From Cristatella mucedo (lineage: Eukaryota; Bryozoa; Phylactolaemata; Cristatellidae), in NCBI GenBank assembly GCA_009760855.2, contig WPIO01000008.1:10273001-10337000 (forward strand): DNA of 64,000 bases. Direction: 5' to 3'. A program made the translations under genes and the position numbers. The notes beneath the pieces are model-generated. The model was not told where the DNA came from. It was given only the letters and a program-made list of their open reading frames with translations, and made no database searches. Every line of letters starts with the position of its first letter. Position 1 is the first letter of the stretch. Shown one piece after another: positions 34,085-46,289 of the stretch.

Positions 34085-35490
34085 TAAGACTATCACTTGA
34101 AGATTAACGAATCTCCCACTTTCAGGATCCTGCAGGTAGTCTTTCTTATTTACTTTTTTCCTTGCCCTTGGAAGCTTGACAGAAGGGCGAACTACCGACG
34201 CCGTCACTACGAGCAATACAAGGTTACAGGAAGCATTTCAGTACGGTGTCTTAAAACGCTGACGTTGGTTGAACTCTGAACATGGGAAGCGTATGCAAAG
34301 TCAAAGGCTTTTATTCAGAATCTTCACTGAAAGGCTTCGCTTGGGCTTCTCTGTCAGGCCTCTTTAGACGTAGCTAAAAAGAAACCATACTTAGCAGCTC
34401 CGGTAGGCGGAGCCCTGCAAGAGACAGTGATCGGCCCTCGGCGCCCGAATGTGCTCTCACCGCTCAGCAGCCTTTCCAATCTCATCTAAAATGGCGATTG
34501 CTTGCCCCCTCTAGAGAAATGTCTTAAATGTGGACGCGGAAGGCGCGGTGCCCGAGTAGCCGGTTGACAGTAGTGGAGCAAGGGGTCAGTGGGCCACAGC
34601 CACACCCCCGCCCCCATAGCTGGGCAGCGACCTGGGCTGCCCGCTGTACCCAGGCCCCCTGACAATTATCAACGACGAAATCATGCACTACTTCAACTCG
34701 ATAAACTACCACCGAGTTCCTGTCGAATAAGCACACAATAATGGCGTGCTTTAGCATTTTGATACCAGCGGATCTTGCTCCCGACGGGAAAACCTTGCAG
34801 GTCTTACACCCCTAAATGAAAATCCTGGCCTTGACTCCGGCTGTAGGGCCACAGTGTAACATTTGCATTTAATTATTTAATATACTACATGCCATCAGCC
34901 TGATGCCCTCTCCCTGAAAGTTTGGTAGCCACACTTTTGGAAATGTCGGGATTAGTTGCTACTCATCTTACCTCGCTGCGGTCCCACGCTTGAGCAACTG
35001 CTCACGATCTGGCTGAAAGGTCATGGTTCCTCAGCGACTCAACACGGATCTTATCCGTGGTCGTTGCCACTCGGCCTAGTGCTGGAGCTTTTCTAGCAGC
35101 CTTTACGCACGCGGCTTTTTAGAATTTTAGAGCTCGTTGCCCCACCATAAAGAGCCGACATGGAACCAGATATCTGAAAGGGAGCGCCCAATTATGTACC
35201 TTTTTGTTTTTGCTACCTTCTAGGCTTAGTGGGTTCTTGAGAATGAAACTGACGCTTCATGCTGAAGATCATCATTCCGGCAGGCATCGCCAGCTTCTCC
35301 TCCATGAAAGTCGCTATCTGATAGTGTGAAAGCGATGGCATCCTTTCCGGAAGTAGTCTCCGATCGTGAGGCCTGCCGAGCAAGCGCCACTAAGCGAATC
35401 TCTGTGCCCTCTGGAAAATGCTTGTAACAGTCTCTGGGAGATCTGGACATCCACTTGAAAGAACACCGCCGGGAAGGCCCATAAACGCCT
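34085..35490. other. No recognisable gene
   Basis: No motif or repeat recognised. Confidence 0.5.
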
Positions 35491-35495
35491 TCTAT

Positions 35496-35499
<4 letters not shown>

Positions 35500-35564
<65 letters not shown>

Positions 35565-35795
35565 ATAAAAAGACCGAGAGAGACCGAGAAAGTCAGAGAG
35601 AGCCAGAGATAGAGACGAAGGGAGAGAGAGAGACACGGAGACAGAGACTGATAGTGAGACGGGAGAGCAAGGAGACACACAGACGGTGAGACAGAGAGAC
35701 AGTAAGAGAGACAGTAATACAAAGAGAGAGTGAGAGAGAGAGAGAGTGAGAGAGAGAGTGAGAGAGAGAGAGAGTGAGAGAGAGAGAGAGAGAGG
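35500..35795. repeat. (GA)n compound microsatellite
   Basis: A pure GA run (35500-35562), then a purine-rich degenerate tract with AGACAGAGAG-type words. The Leu-Ser frames on the minus strand are artefacts. Confidence 0.95.
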
Positions 35796-35799
35796 GACT

Positions 35800-36630
35800 G
35801 GCATGCCAGAGAGACAGCCTGAAGCTTCTCACTGAAGGCGGCCTGCTCAACAGACTCCGGGGCTTCTGCAATGACCGCCGTGCTCACCATTAGAAAGAAT
35901 AGCTCAAAGCAGGGCACCGAAGGCGTAATGCCAGGAAAGGCTTTTTAGACCCTCTAAACAAGATTTTCCTATTTTGGCTTCGCCTGAAGCTCTGCACCGA
36001 ATGCACGCAGCCCAGAAGCTTCCTAAGATAAACCGTTTCAAAAAGAAGCGTGTGCTTCAATTGCCGGAGCTTCGGGCGCCTTCTCTTTTCGCAGCGATTG
36101 GTGATCGAAGCCTCTTCAGGCCTAACTAATAAGAATTGCCTCCTCAGCAGCACTAGAAATGTTTTAACGACTTCAAACTCTATTCATATCGCCTCAAACT
36201 CTACGCTCAAGGTGAGCGCCGCCCTAGCAGCCTCCTTAGAATAACCTAAAAGGGAATAATCGGACCCTCTGAAGAAGCACCGCTGCAAAGCAGAGTGCCT
36301 TTCATGCATGACCGCCGGAGAGGCGTCCCGAGACTCGCTATCAGCTCGGCGGTGTCTTCCAGTGAGCCTGGTAGCCTGTTGGAAAGGTCGGCTGAGCATT
36401 ACAGAAGATGCTGAGGGCGATATTTTTAGAGCAGAGGGGGCTTGATACACCGTAACTGCGGCGCAGGGGAAGCTTTGCACCACCCCTAATTGCCTTGACC
36501 TTTGATGTCACAGTCACTTTAAAGTCCCACCCCCTCTTCCCGCGTGCCCAGTCGTGGACGCGGTCATTTCACTCTTCCATTCCAGTAGTATTATCGAAGC
36601 CTAAAAGAAATCGCACTAAAGTATATTGAT
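35800..36630. other. No recognisable gene
   Basis: No family motif recognised. Confidence 0.5.
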
Positions 36631-36634
36631 TCAT

Positions 36635-36700
36635 GCACGCACACGCACGCGCGCGCACGCACACGCACGCACACGCATACACATACACATACACATCCAC
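36635..36700. repeat. Alternating CA/CG purine-pyrimidine tract
   Basis: CACGCACGCGCGCGCACGC followed by CACACG and CATACA words. It is strictly alternating and a possible Z-DNA former. Confidence 0.8.
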
Positions 36701-37640
36701 ACATATATGCATATATATGCCTACAAATGTATACCGTGCTGTCCTTGTTCCTGAACTGGGAGGCCCGGGTAGCAACCGCGACCCCGGCAGGGCAGGGCAC
36801 CGCTGGCTAATGTATATACGCAGGATAAATATTTTAATAAATCCAAAAAAGTATACTTACGTTGTTCACAAATTACTATTGAGAATAGCTGGTAATAAAT
36901 TTAATAATTGTGAGCTATTTGCGAGACTCTACGAGGAAAATCTCTATCTAGGTACTTAGAATGTGCTACTAAGGAATGCTACAAATGGGTGCTAATATTT
37001 CTACGTCCTGACCAAACGAGGCATCAATCAAAGCGTTCGTAAAGATGCGAGTCCTAGCCGACGCACAGAAAATGCAGATGAAGCACTGTACCTTTGAACC
37101 ACGGCTGGCCACTTGAAGGTGCACCATAAATGCACGTAGCGATGTCAGCAGCAGCGGAAGTGGAGAGCAGGGACGAGCGCCGATAGTTACTGATTTATGG
37201 ATGCCCCAGGTCCCTTAAAAATTATGGGCATACATTTTCAATGGTTCTGTTGTCTCTCAATATAACAAGCACCGTTCGCCTGCCACCACCTTTTCCCACT
37301 TCGCCGCCTGCTCTTTGAGAAACTTCCTGCAATGTCTTTAGAATGCATGAACTTAATCCATAAACCTAGCAGTCTTTAAATCTGTTCGTAACTTTCTGGT
37401 TTTTATAATCTGTCGAACTACCGCCTCCTTAACTTATCTGTGGATTGATACTTTGTTACACATTGACGGACATTCGTAATCACTTTCGATTTTACAGAAA
37501 GCCATATTTTACTGGCTCGGCCGCTCGCCGCAATTATCTCTCTCTCTCTCCACACACCCTAACGGATGAAGGAGCGCTAGAAATAAATTATTGGTACCCC
37601 TAGCTGTTTCAGCATATTTTAAATCTCGCATTCCGCATAT
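36701..37640. other. No recognisable gene
   Basis: AT-rich and without recognisable motifs. A short CT run lies at 37537-37550. Confidence 0.5.
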
Positions 37641-37806
37641 CAACTCACCCAGGGTGGCGGCGGAAGTCGCACACCACGGACGGGTCGTCAGTTGGATCGG
37701 GTCGAATTTTAAAATGCTGCCCGCTAAGCTCGCCAGCCGCCGTCTGCCTTCGTCACTCACACAGCTCGAGCGCTTGTCGCGCGCAGGACGCTTGGCTGCT
37801 GCAGCC

Positions 37807-37890
37807 GCACAGACAGACCCCGCTGCTATCCGCCGCTGTACTGCTACCCGCTACCGCGCACAGACAGACCCCGCTGCTATCCGCCGCTGC
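37807..37890. repeat. Tandem direct repeat in GC-rich block
   Basis: CACAGACAGACCCCGCTGCT and the following TATCCGCCGCTG occur twice, about 51 bp apart. Confidence 0.85.
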
Positions 37891-38204
37891 GCAGCGAGCT
37901 GCCCAAGCGGCGGCCCTACAGCTCGATGGCTAGGGGTCGAGCGAACGTGGATTTCGCGAGAGGCGAAGCTACGGGAGCGAAACGCCCGCGTCGGTCTCAG
38001 CCCTCGGCGCGAATGGCATGTTTTTCGTTAAAAGCGCAGCTCGGGCGCGCGCGCGCGCGTCCATGCTGGGTCAATAAAGTGACGAGGGCACGAGGGATAA
38101 TTCGCTTCGACTCATTCAACCGCGCGCCGCGAGCTCGGCCTGCACCCTGCAACGGACCGCAGTGGCCCTAGCGACGCCGTCCCGCGGCTGCCGGCGCTCC
38201 CGGT

Positions 38205-38335
38205 GGACAGCAGCAGCGGCAGCGGCGGCAGCGGCGGCAGCGGCGGCAGCGGCGGCAGCGGCGGCGGCAGCGGCGGCAGCGGCAGCGGCGGCAGCGGCGG
38301 CAGCAGCGGCAGCAGCAGCGGCAGCAGCAGCGGCC
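38205..38335. repeat. (GCGGCA)n hexamer/trinucleotide repeat
   Basis: Alternating GCG and GCA triplets run for about 130 bp. One frame on each strand reads poly-Ala, and the others read poly-Arg/Gln-like or Leu-Pro stretches. It lies just past the predicted stop of the RING gene (38352), so it would be 3' UTR in that reading. Confidence 0.9.
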
Positions 38336-38351
38336 GCTGCACGTCACGCTC

Positions 38352-39174
38352 TCAGCAGCAGTCCTTCGGTTGAGCGGGCGCTCGGCGGTTCGGCGGCGGC
38401 GGCCGCCCGTCTGAACAGGCTGCGGCGGCCGCCGCCGCCTGTCTCGCCGGATGCGCTGCCGCCGCCGCCGCTCTGTCGGTGCTCGCTTTGTCGCAGCGTC
38501 GATACGAGGCGAAAAGCGACAGGCGCTCCAGGCAGCGCCTGCAGCTGGTCACGTGCGGCGGTGCGTCGTCGTCGACGCAGCGACTGCAGTAGGCGCCGGT
38601 GCAGCGCCGTCCGCCGCGCCCGTCGCTCTTGAGCCACGGGGAGATCTTGGCCACCGTCCTCTCCAAGCGCGACGGTGCGGTGCGCGCTGCCTTGCCGCCG
38701 GCGTCTTCTTTGGCGTCAAGCTGCAAGGCGGAGTGAGCGCGCCCCGTTAACTTCGACGTGCGCACCTCTGCCCGACGTGCGCACCTCTGCCCTCAGCCGA
38801 GCTTCGCGGCGGAGGCGGCGGCGGCTCCGCTTGACTCGACGCGCGCCTCGCTCTGGTCTGCGCGCGCCGCCGCAGCGGCGGAGGCGCTCGGCAGCCGCTC
38901 TCTGCGGCGGTTCGCCTACCGCTTTGCGGTCGGAGTCGGTCGGAGCGGGCGCGCTCGCCATATCGGGCTCGTCCGACTCCTGGGGAGGCGCGCTCGGCGC
39001 AGGCCGCGACAGGTGCGTGATCTTCCTGCACCACGGACAGGGCACGTGGCTGCCGCCGCCGAGCGACGCCACTATGCGCTCGACGCACGCGCGGCAGCAG
39101 AGAGCGTGGCCGCAGGCGAGCGTCTCGAGGTCGACGCCATCTTCGTAGCAGACGCCGCAGCAGCGGTCCGACAT
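38352..39174 (-). CDS. RING-type zinc-finger protein, frame broken at a 19-bp duplication
   Basis: The N-terminal 50 residues are a complete C3HC4 RING finger, the zinc-binding domain of many E3 ubiquitin ligases. Ligands visible are C6, C9, C21, H23, C27, C30, C46 and C49, with the usual CPWC ending. The start at 39174 is chosen because the RING begins four residues later and a TATA box lies 39-45 bp upstream. The uninterrupted frame runs 152 codons and stops at 38716. A perfect 19-bp tandem duplication (38754-38791) shifts the frame. With one unit the frame would run on to 38352 (267 codons), through a Cys-rich stretch (C-x4-C-x2-C, C-x2-C) that could be a degenerate B-box, as in TRIM proteins. 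Alternatively a 64-bp GT-AG intron (38721-38784) joins the same frames in phase. The tail is Ala/Pro-rich. Ligase function is inferred from the fold only. Confidence 0.7.
38754..38791. repeat. Perfect 19-bp tandem duplication
   Basis: CGACGTGCGCACCTCTGCC occurs twice in a row (38754-38772 and 38773-38791) with no mismatch. Nineteen is not a multiple of three, and the copy lies exactly where the RING gene changes frame. Confidence 0.95.
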
Positions 39175-39212
39175 TGTCGTTCGATATGAGAGGTGCAGCA
39201 GCAGCGCTTCGC

Positions 39213-39219
39213 TTTTATA
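39213..39219 (-). promoter_or_regulatory. TATA box of RING gene
   Basis: The minus strand reads TATAAAA, in the context CATATAAAAGCG. A start site about 30 bp downstream would fall near 39185-39190, leaving a leader of about 15 nt before the ATG at 39174. Confidence 0.6.
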
Positions 39220-39337
39220 TGCAGCGGCCGCTGCGGCGGCGACCGGTATTATCCAGGGAGCACCCAACGCCATTCAAATCGGCGCATGCGCCGGGAATGA
39301 TGATATCGGATGCACTTGCTGCGCCGGCAGGCTTCGA

Positions 39338-39351
39338 GTTACCCTGGCAAC
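39338..39351. promoter_or_regulatory. RFX-type X-box
   Basis: GTTACCCTGGCAAC fits the RFX half-site pair GTTRCC-N2-GGYAAC. It lies about 150 bp upstream of the inferred RING transcription start. A GCGCATGCGC palindrome (39282-39291), like an NRF-1 core, lies between them. Confidence 0.5.
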
Positions 39352-39844
39352 GTGTTCAACGCGACATTGACATACGAGCGGCGAGCGACGAGGTGCGCAT
39401 TGCTGCAATACGAGCCAGACGTCGGCCAGCTGCCGGCGCTCTGCGCTTGGGCTGAGTGGGGTCCGCGCTTTGTTGGGCCTCGCGGCCAATCTCTCGCTAT
39501 GCGCCGAAGCCCCGAGCCGGCGGGTCCGCGACCAGAAAACTTGATGGCGGTCCCGGCCGCACGGCTGCTTGGACGCACCAGCGAACGCCGATCCACCGCG
39601 TGCCGACGTGTGCACCGTCTACGTTCACGCAGACGGTGATCGTAGATCGCACCGCCGTTTGTGGCAGCCACTGAGCAATGCCAATCGCTTCCTGCCCGGC
39701 GGAAATTCCGACCCGTGGCTCCGGCGACTACCGCTGACCGTCAGTGATGGACTGGCATAGCGAGCACACGGTTAAATTCAACTGCCGTCTTCTTGCCTCG
39801 AAGGTGACCGTCTTCGCCTTTTTATGAATGACCTATTTCCAACG

Positions 39845-40720
39845 GCAGTATAATAATAATAATAATCATCGTAACAATACATTCGCATACAGCTCTCTAA
39901 GAATTAAATCTCTGACTGTGCACTTTGCATGTTCTATAAAAGAAGCGCGTAGATATGGTTCTGCGATGGCGCGCACCTCTGGTTCTGCGATGGCACCAAA
40001 CGGTGTCACTGCACACATACGCGTGCAAAGGAAAATTCTCGATAAACCAGGCAGTGCTAGGAGCAAAGGGTGCGGTTTTAGCTTCTTTTTAAATGTCAAG
40101 TCGTGAGATGGCATGCCGCTGGTAAGGATTGATCTCCAAGATTTTGAAGCAAATAATCTAAGCGCCTAATTTCCAATGGATTTGAGGCTGGTTCGATGCA
40201 CTGCTAAAGGACGCGTCAGAAAAGAATGCGGCACTATGATTAGCCTGATTGGTAAGTAGCTCTGATAGGTAGGTTGGAGCGAAAGAATAATGGGACCTCA
40301 AGGTGAGAGAGGAAACCTTGAAGTCGATACTGAGCTAGATTGGAAGCCGGTATAAATTGGATAGAGGTGGTATAACGTGGAAATTGCACTGATCACAACT
40401 GACAAGTCTGGCTGCAGAGTTTGGTATCAATACTAATTGTTTGATTGCATGGGGCCGGCAGATCTTCAAGCAGTACAGAAGTATAGAAGGGCTGTCACGA
40501 ATACACGGATCAACTTTGATATGGTATCTCTGTCTAAGCAGACCTAGATTTTTTCAATTTGGAGTAGCTGAATTTTAGAAGACTGAATTGTGGAACTGAT
40601 GTGGTCGTCTAGCAAAAGATCACTTTGGCAAAGAGTATCCGGTTTTCGAAAAGATGCTACAGAAGATATGCTGGCAGAGCCGATATTAAACAATATGTTT
40701 TCTCAATTTCAAAGACAATA
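39845..40720 (-). mobile_element. LINE A-like copy, divergent
   Basis: (TAA)n at 39851-39865 and a decayed tail begin the 3' side. The region 40090-40560 aligns by eye to reversed LINE A C-terminal sequence (GACCTCAAGGTGAGAGAGGA, AAACCTTGAAGTCGATAC). No open frame survives. It starts directly beside the GC-rich block. Confidence 0.75.
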
Positions 40721-41050
40721 AACGTCTGCCCTTAACTAGTAAATTGTTTTTACCCTCATTCAAGTCGATGTTAGTTGGGCTCAAAGGCAGCGAGTAGAGC
40801 TGCAGGCTGGGCTATTGACGCCCTGAAGGGCGCTTTTGAGAGGCGAACACTTCGGGCCAAAACGTATATTCATTTGTGCGAAACGCAATTCCGAACGCTA
40901 TTTTTCCTCGATTCCTGTGGCAAAGATTAGACAATTACAATTAATTATGTATAGCATTCCAAAGGGTGAGTCCGTAGAACAACGCTAAGCTTAACCGAAC
41001 CCGCTAGTCCGTAGTTCGGTAGCCGGATATATCCGTCTGCCGAACACAGG
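40721..41050. other. No recognisable gene
   Basis: Nothing recognised. Confidence 0.5.
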
Positions 41051-41054
41051 AGTA

Positions 41055-41885
41055 GGCGACATGGTTAGGTGTCATTTTCGACAGCTGCTTAAATTTTAAA
41101 AGCTTCATTCAAAAGACTGCTTATACAGCTGGCCATCACGTCCGATCCCTATCCACGATTAGAAGCTTTCTTCCACAGTGGCTTGCAAGAAATTTAACTA
41201 GATCCTTAGTTGTGTCTCGGCTTGATTATTGTAATTCTGTTTGGCTGGGCTTTCAAAGAAAGCAATTAGACCAATGCAGCTGACTTTGAATACGGCTGCA
41301 AGGCCAATCTTTAAGTCCCAGAGGTTTGAGCACGTGTCTCCTTTTCTAAAAATAGCTAGGATGGATGCCGGTTGAGCAACGGATACAGAGCAAAGTTCTT
41401 ACGCTGCCCCACAAGGCCCGCCACGGCTTGGCTCCTTCGTACCCAGCTAAACTTCTGCACCAGTTTCATCCTCTTCGCGCCCTCAGGTCATGTGTGGACA
41501 ATAAATGAGCTCTTCCGTTCCTTTGCTTAAAGACCGTTGGCGACAGAAGCTTTAGCTCTGTAGGTCCTAGACTGTGGAACTCGCTTCCATAATTCTTAAG
41601 AAACGACAACTACTCTACTACGGCCGACTACGGCTCATCCTTTTCAGCGGTCCTGAGCTGCTACTTTCATTCTACTCACTACCTCAACTGCTGTCCCGAC
41701 TCTGCTATGCTTCCCACTTTCTCTTTGTTGCGTGAGACGAAGTCTGTTGGCCACTGAATGCGTACCGAGAGCCACTTAGTCTGTGAGTGCGCCTACAAAG
41801 CTCTGCTGCATTATACCCACTTAGTCTGTACGGCTTTGTGGAGTTACAGATGGAGGTACATTACATAAATTGCGTAGATAGACTG
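41055..41885 (+). mobile_element. LINE B copy, 3' half
   Basis: Broken frames read TAGHHVRSLSTIRSFLPQWL, then SLVVSRLDYCNSVWLGF, VEQRIQSKVLTL and HGLAPSYPAKLLHQ. A GPRLWNSLP block follows, then the 3' UTR to about 41880. Frameshifts lie near 41280 and elsewhere. It is a pseudogene. Confidence 0.85.
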
Positions 41886-41889
41886 TAGA

Positions 41890-42325
41890 AGAAGAAAGTT
41901 TGAAAACGCGTGGGAATAGAGGTGGCACTGAAAAAAAGAGATCTTGGATCCGAAATGGTGCCAAGCTCCGTCGCCAGCAATTCAATTGTCCCTTCTGCTT
42001 TCAATCTCGGGACACGACCCCGAGATCATGTGGTACATACACTGCGCCTAACTAGCAGCCTTTCTCCGGGCCAGTGACCGGTTCAGCCGGCCGGACCAGC
42101 GCCACCCGCTGAACTGGAGCCGCCAGCTAAACCGGTACTACCGCAGTGGGCTGGAATTGCACGTGGCGATCCTGTGCGTCACAGTCACGGAGCTATGAGA
42201 TCTGCGAGGGATTTGCTCACAGAGCACTAATAACTTTAAATGTACGTTACCCATGCTGTACAGCACTGGCTAGTACTTATAGCACGCTAGAGCAAAAATG
42301 ACTATGAAGCGCCACTTTTTCAAGT
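41890..42325. other. No recognisable gene
   Basis: CCGG-rich words lie near 42075-42150. No motif recognised. Confidence 0.5.
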
Positions 42326-42327
42326 CA

Positions 42328-42368
42328 TATATATATATATTTATTTATTTATTTATTTATTTATTTAT
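42328..42368. repeat. (AT)n then (TTTA)n
   Basis: A short AT run passing into about seven TTTA units. Confidence 0.9.
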
Positions 42369-42802
42369 CAGAAAATGAGACGAAATAATTTGACCAAATA
42401 GGCACTGGTATGAGGAATTGAACTCATCCAGGGTGTGTTTGAATGAGTGGAATGAAAGCACGAATGAAAAAAGCGTAAGTATCGCGAAGTATGCATGGCG
42501 AGCTGCAAGGGTAGTAGGTGCGGCATTGGGCAGAAAAGAAAAGACGAAGAGTATACAAGGGCGCGCAGCCTGGAAGCGGACCTTAGCCTGTGCTGGTGGG
42601 ATCTAGACGCAGAATTCGCGAATGAATAGCCGCTGCGCTTCCGTCAAAAGAAAAAGTGAACGGCTAATCCAGCCAACTAAAGCGACTTCCGGCGACTCAA
42701 TGCCGTCTACTCATGTTGCTGGATTTTTGTAGCCACTGTCGTACCTGTAACACGGGCGACGGCGAGGCCGGAAGCCTGACCGGATCAGCAACCCAAGACA
42801 AC

Positions 42803-43975
<1,173 letters not shown>

Positions 43976-45315
43976 AGAATAAAATCAACGCGACGCCTCA
44001 GCGTAGCAAGAATGAGCAGCAGCCAGAAGAGCATGCGAGCGGCGGAGGTTCCACTTACACCAAACGACTACGATGCAACGCAGCAGCTGGAGAATGACAG
44101 ACTACGAGGAGGACCTCCCCGTCCGCCTGAGCAGGGCTAGATTGAATTAGCTAGGTTGCATAATCTCGTGAATTTTACGGCTGAAGTCACATCAAGCTGT
44201 GCAAATCCCAGGGCCAAGTTTAAACATGTTGGCTGTAAAAGGACATTCTTGTTACCCTAGCGCAGGAGAGGTCGTTTTACTTAGACCGTGCGGGCTGGCG
44301 ACTGCTTCTTCCATGTACCCAAAGGCGGTCTGTTTAATGTAGGTCATCTTCTCTTTGATGCTAGACATTTGGAAGGTGTATTGCGTTTGCACACTAAACC
44401 AGCGTTCAAAGGGCGGAGCAATAATATGACCAAGCAGAGCAATAATAGCTGTACGGAGTTTTGTGCAATGCTGGTGCATAGGAGCTCTGCAGAACTGAGA
44501 TTATTCCCTTAATGGGACTCATGAATAGGATTCAATTCAATTCAGCTGCGTTAAGATAAGAGAACAGTCGCATATTACAGCATAATGCTATTGCAATGCT
44601 ACATGTCCCTAACGTTAGGAGGATCTATTGCTCCATTCCTAAGCACATAAACTGCACCGCGTTGACCCCCCTCCCTTGGCTCAGTGCGCGGCTCAGACAA
44701 CACTGTAATCGACCAATACTACTTCTTAGTTCATTTCTTATAAGGAAATATTTCTAGGAAAACCATTAAAAGTTGATAAATGCACACTATATAATCAGTG
44801 CTGTGTAATTTCAATAAATTATTTGAAATCCGGGCAGCCAATAGTGGAGGTGATTGCAGTGGATCGCCATGGACCGCCATAATTCTCTGGACCTAGGCAT
44901 AAGGTCACAGCACCCACTGACTACTTGATAGAGCAGTCATTATTGTCTCGTGGGACAGAAGTTGGAGTATTGTGACCGAGTCTGTGACCTTTTGTCTGTG
45001 ACCTTTGGTCTGTGACTGAATTAGCTCTTCCCGAATCTTCCGTGTGAAAGTAGATCGCCTGCTCATCGAATGGTTCCTTGTCCCAATTTGCTTCGTATTT
45101 TCGTCGTGAACTGCGTGACTCTCTTTAACAGAGGCATCAGCCATGTGTTCTCGAGGCTTGGGTGTAGCCCAATCGCACGAGACTCGTTTCTACAATTAAG
45201 TCCTTTAAGATCAGGCGTTGCCTTACGTCATCAGTGGCCAATTTGAAAACCATCGCCTCTCTGTGCACATGCTATGAGGATACTGGATCGTTGTTCGCAT
45301 CCCAAGTTTTAAATC
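43976..45315. other. No recognisable gene
   Basis: No recognised motif. The words GTGACCTTTTGTCTGTGACCTTTGGTC near 44985-45015 form a small tandem duplication. Confidence 0.5.
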
Positions 45316-45320
45316 AATAA

Positions 45321-45460
45321 ATATTAGCTGATTTAACAGCCTCATTTATCTAGCGGCCGAAGAGTCATCATTAACGGCTATTGCCACCACTTGCAGTTGG
45401 CAATAAACGATAGCCCACCGCAGGATTCGAACCACGACCTCGGTCATGAAGAGCCAGCAG
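45321..45460 (-). mobile_element. SINE A, head truncated by LINE A insertion
   Basis: The tail TTAGCTGATTTAACAGCCTC and body to B box (GGTTCGAATCC reversed) are present. The tRNA 5' part ends at 45460, where a LINE A copy begins. Confidence 0.8.
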
Positions 45461-45463
45461 CTA

Positions 45464-46285
45464 ATGATAATAATAATAATAATAATGCACTTGATTAAAC
45501 GCCCTCAGAGAAATCAATCTTTCTCTCTAGGCGCTTTACATTTGCTGCAAAGTGAAATGCAATTGAATGGTGAGTAATATTATGCTTGATAAACAAGCAA
45601 AATGAATAACATGATTAGGGGTGACATGCACAGGGTCAGTATGCAAATGTGGTTAGTGGCAGCATGCACAGTGTCAGCACGCATAAGCACATCAAGGACG
45701 AATCACAGGGACCCACTAAATGCTGTCCTAAATAGGTGTGTTTCTAAGTTCTTTTCAAATGTGGTCAGGTCAGGGGATGTTCTGAGGCAGGTCGGGGAGG
45801 GAGTTCCACGCTTTGGGAGCAAACGAACTATATGCACGGTCTCCAAAGGATTTGGGGTTTGTATGAGGTATTTGTAGACTGCTAGATTCCGAAAAGCGGG
45901 TGGTACGATACTTTGCCTGATGGGGTAGTATATCTGAGAGGTAGGCTAGAGCCAAAGAATGAAGTGACCTAAAAGTGAGCGACAAAACCTTGAATTCGAT
46001 CCGTTGCTTGACTGGTAGCCAGTGCAGGTCAGTGAGAAGTGGTATGATGTGGCAACTGCGACGCTCACGACAGAAAAGCCTAGCTGCCGAGTTTTGCACC
46101 AGCTGCAATCGCCTGATCGCACATGCCGGTAGGCCAGCAAGCAGTGAGTTGCAGAAGTCGAGACGGGATGTCACGAATGCATGGACTAACTTAGACGTGG
46201 TATCCTTATATAAAAAAGCCCGAATTTTAGCAATGTAATGTACCTGAAAGTTGGCAGATTTGACTGTGGAGCTAGCTACCTCCTG
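45464..46285 (-). mobile_element. LINE A copy 8, 3' part
   Basis: (TAA)n and the reversed stem-loop (45464-45545) lead into 3' UTR and a long C-terminal frame (about 46285 down to 45770). The frame reads SSTVKSANFQVHYIAKIR, VTSRLDFCNSLLAGLP, LHWLPVKQRIEF and APKAWNSLP. One frameshift near 45800 spoils the end. Confidence 0.9.
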
Positions 46286-46289
46286 GGAT

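Larger units (their letters stand above)
37640..39760. promoter_or_regulatory. GC- and CpG-rich block
   Basis: The sequence changes sharply from AT-rich flanks to CpG-dense DNA and back. The block contains the RING gene, its promoter and GC-rich simple repeats. I judge the CpG density by eye, with no computed ratio. It is consistent with an unmethylated promoter or gene region. Confidence 0.65.

Noticed and set aside
38162-38632. Plus-strand poly-Ala frame of 156 codons
   Set aside because: It arises from the (GCGGCA)n array and GC-rich bias antisense to the RING gene, with no other domain.
38758-39189. Plus-strand frames antisense to the RING domain
   Set aside because: GC-rich DNA has few stops. 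The minus-strand frame has a complete zinc-ligand pattern and a TATA box, and these do not.
39310-39671. Divergent gene upstream of the RING promoter
   Set aside because: Open frames exist on both strands but with no recognisable motif, and GC content explains their length.
42410-42440. B-box-like word on the minus strand
   Set aside because: It lacks an A box and the rest of a tRNA or SINE.
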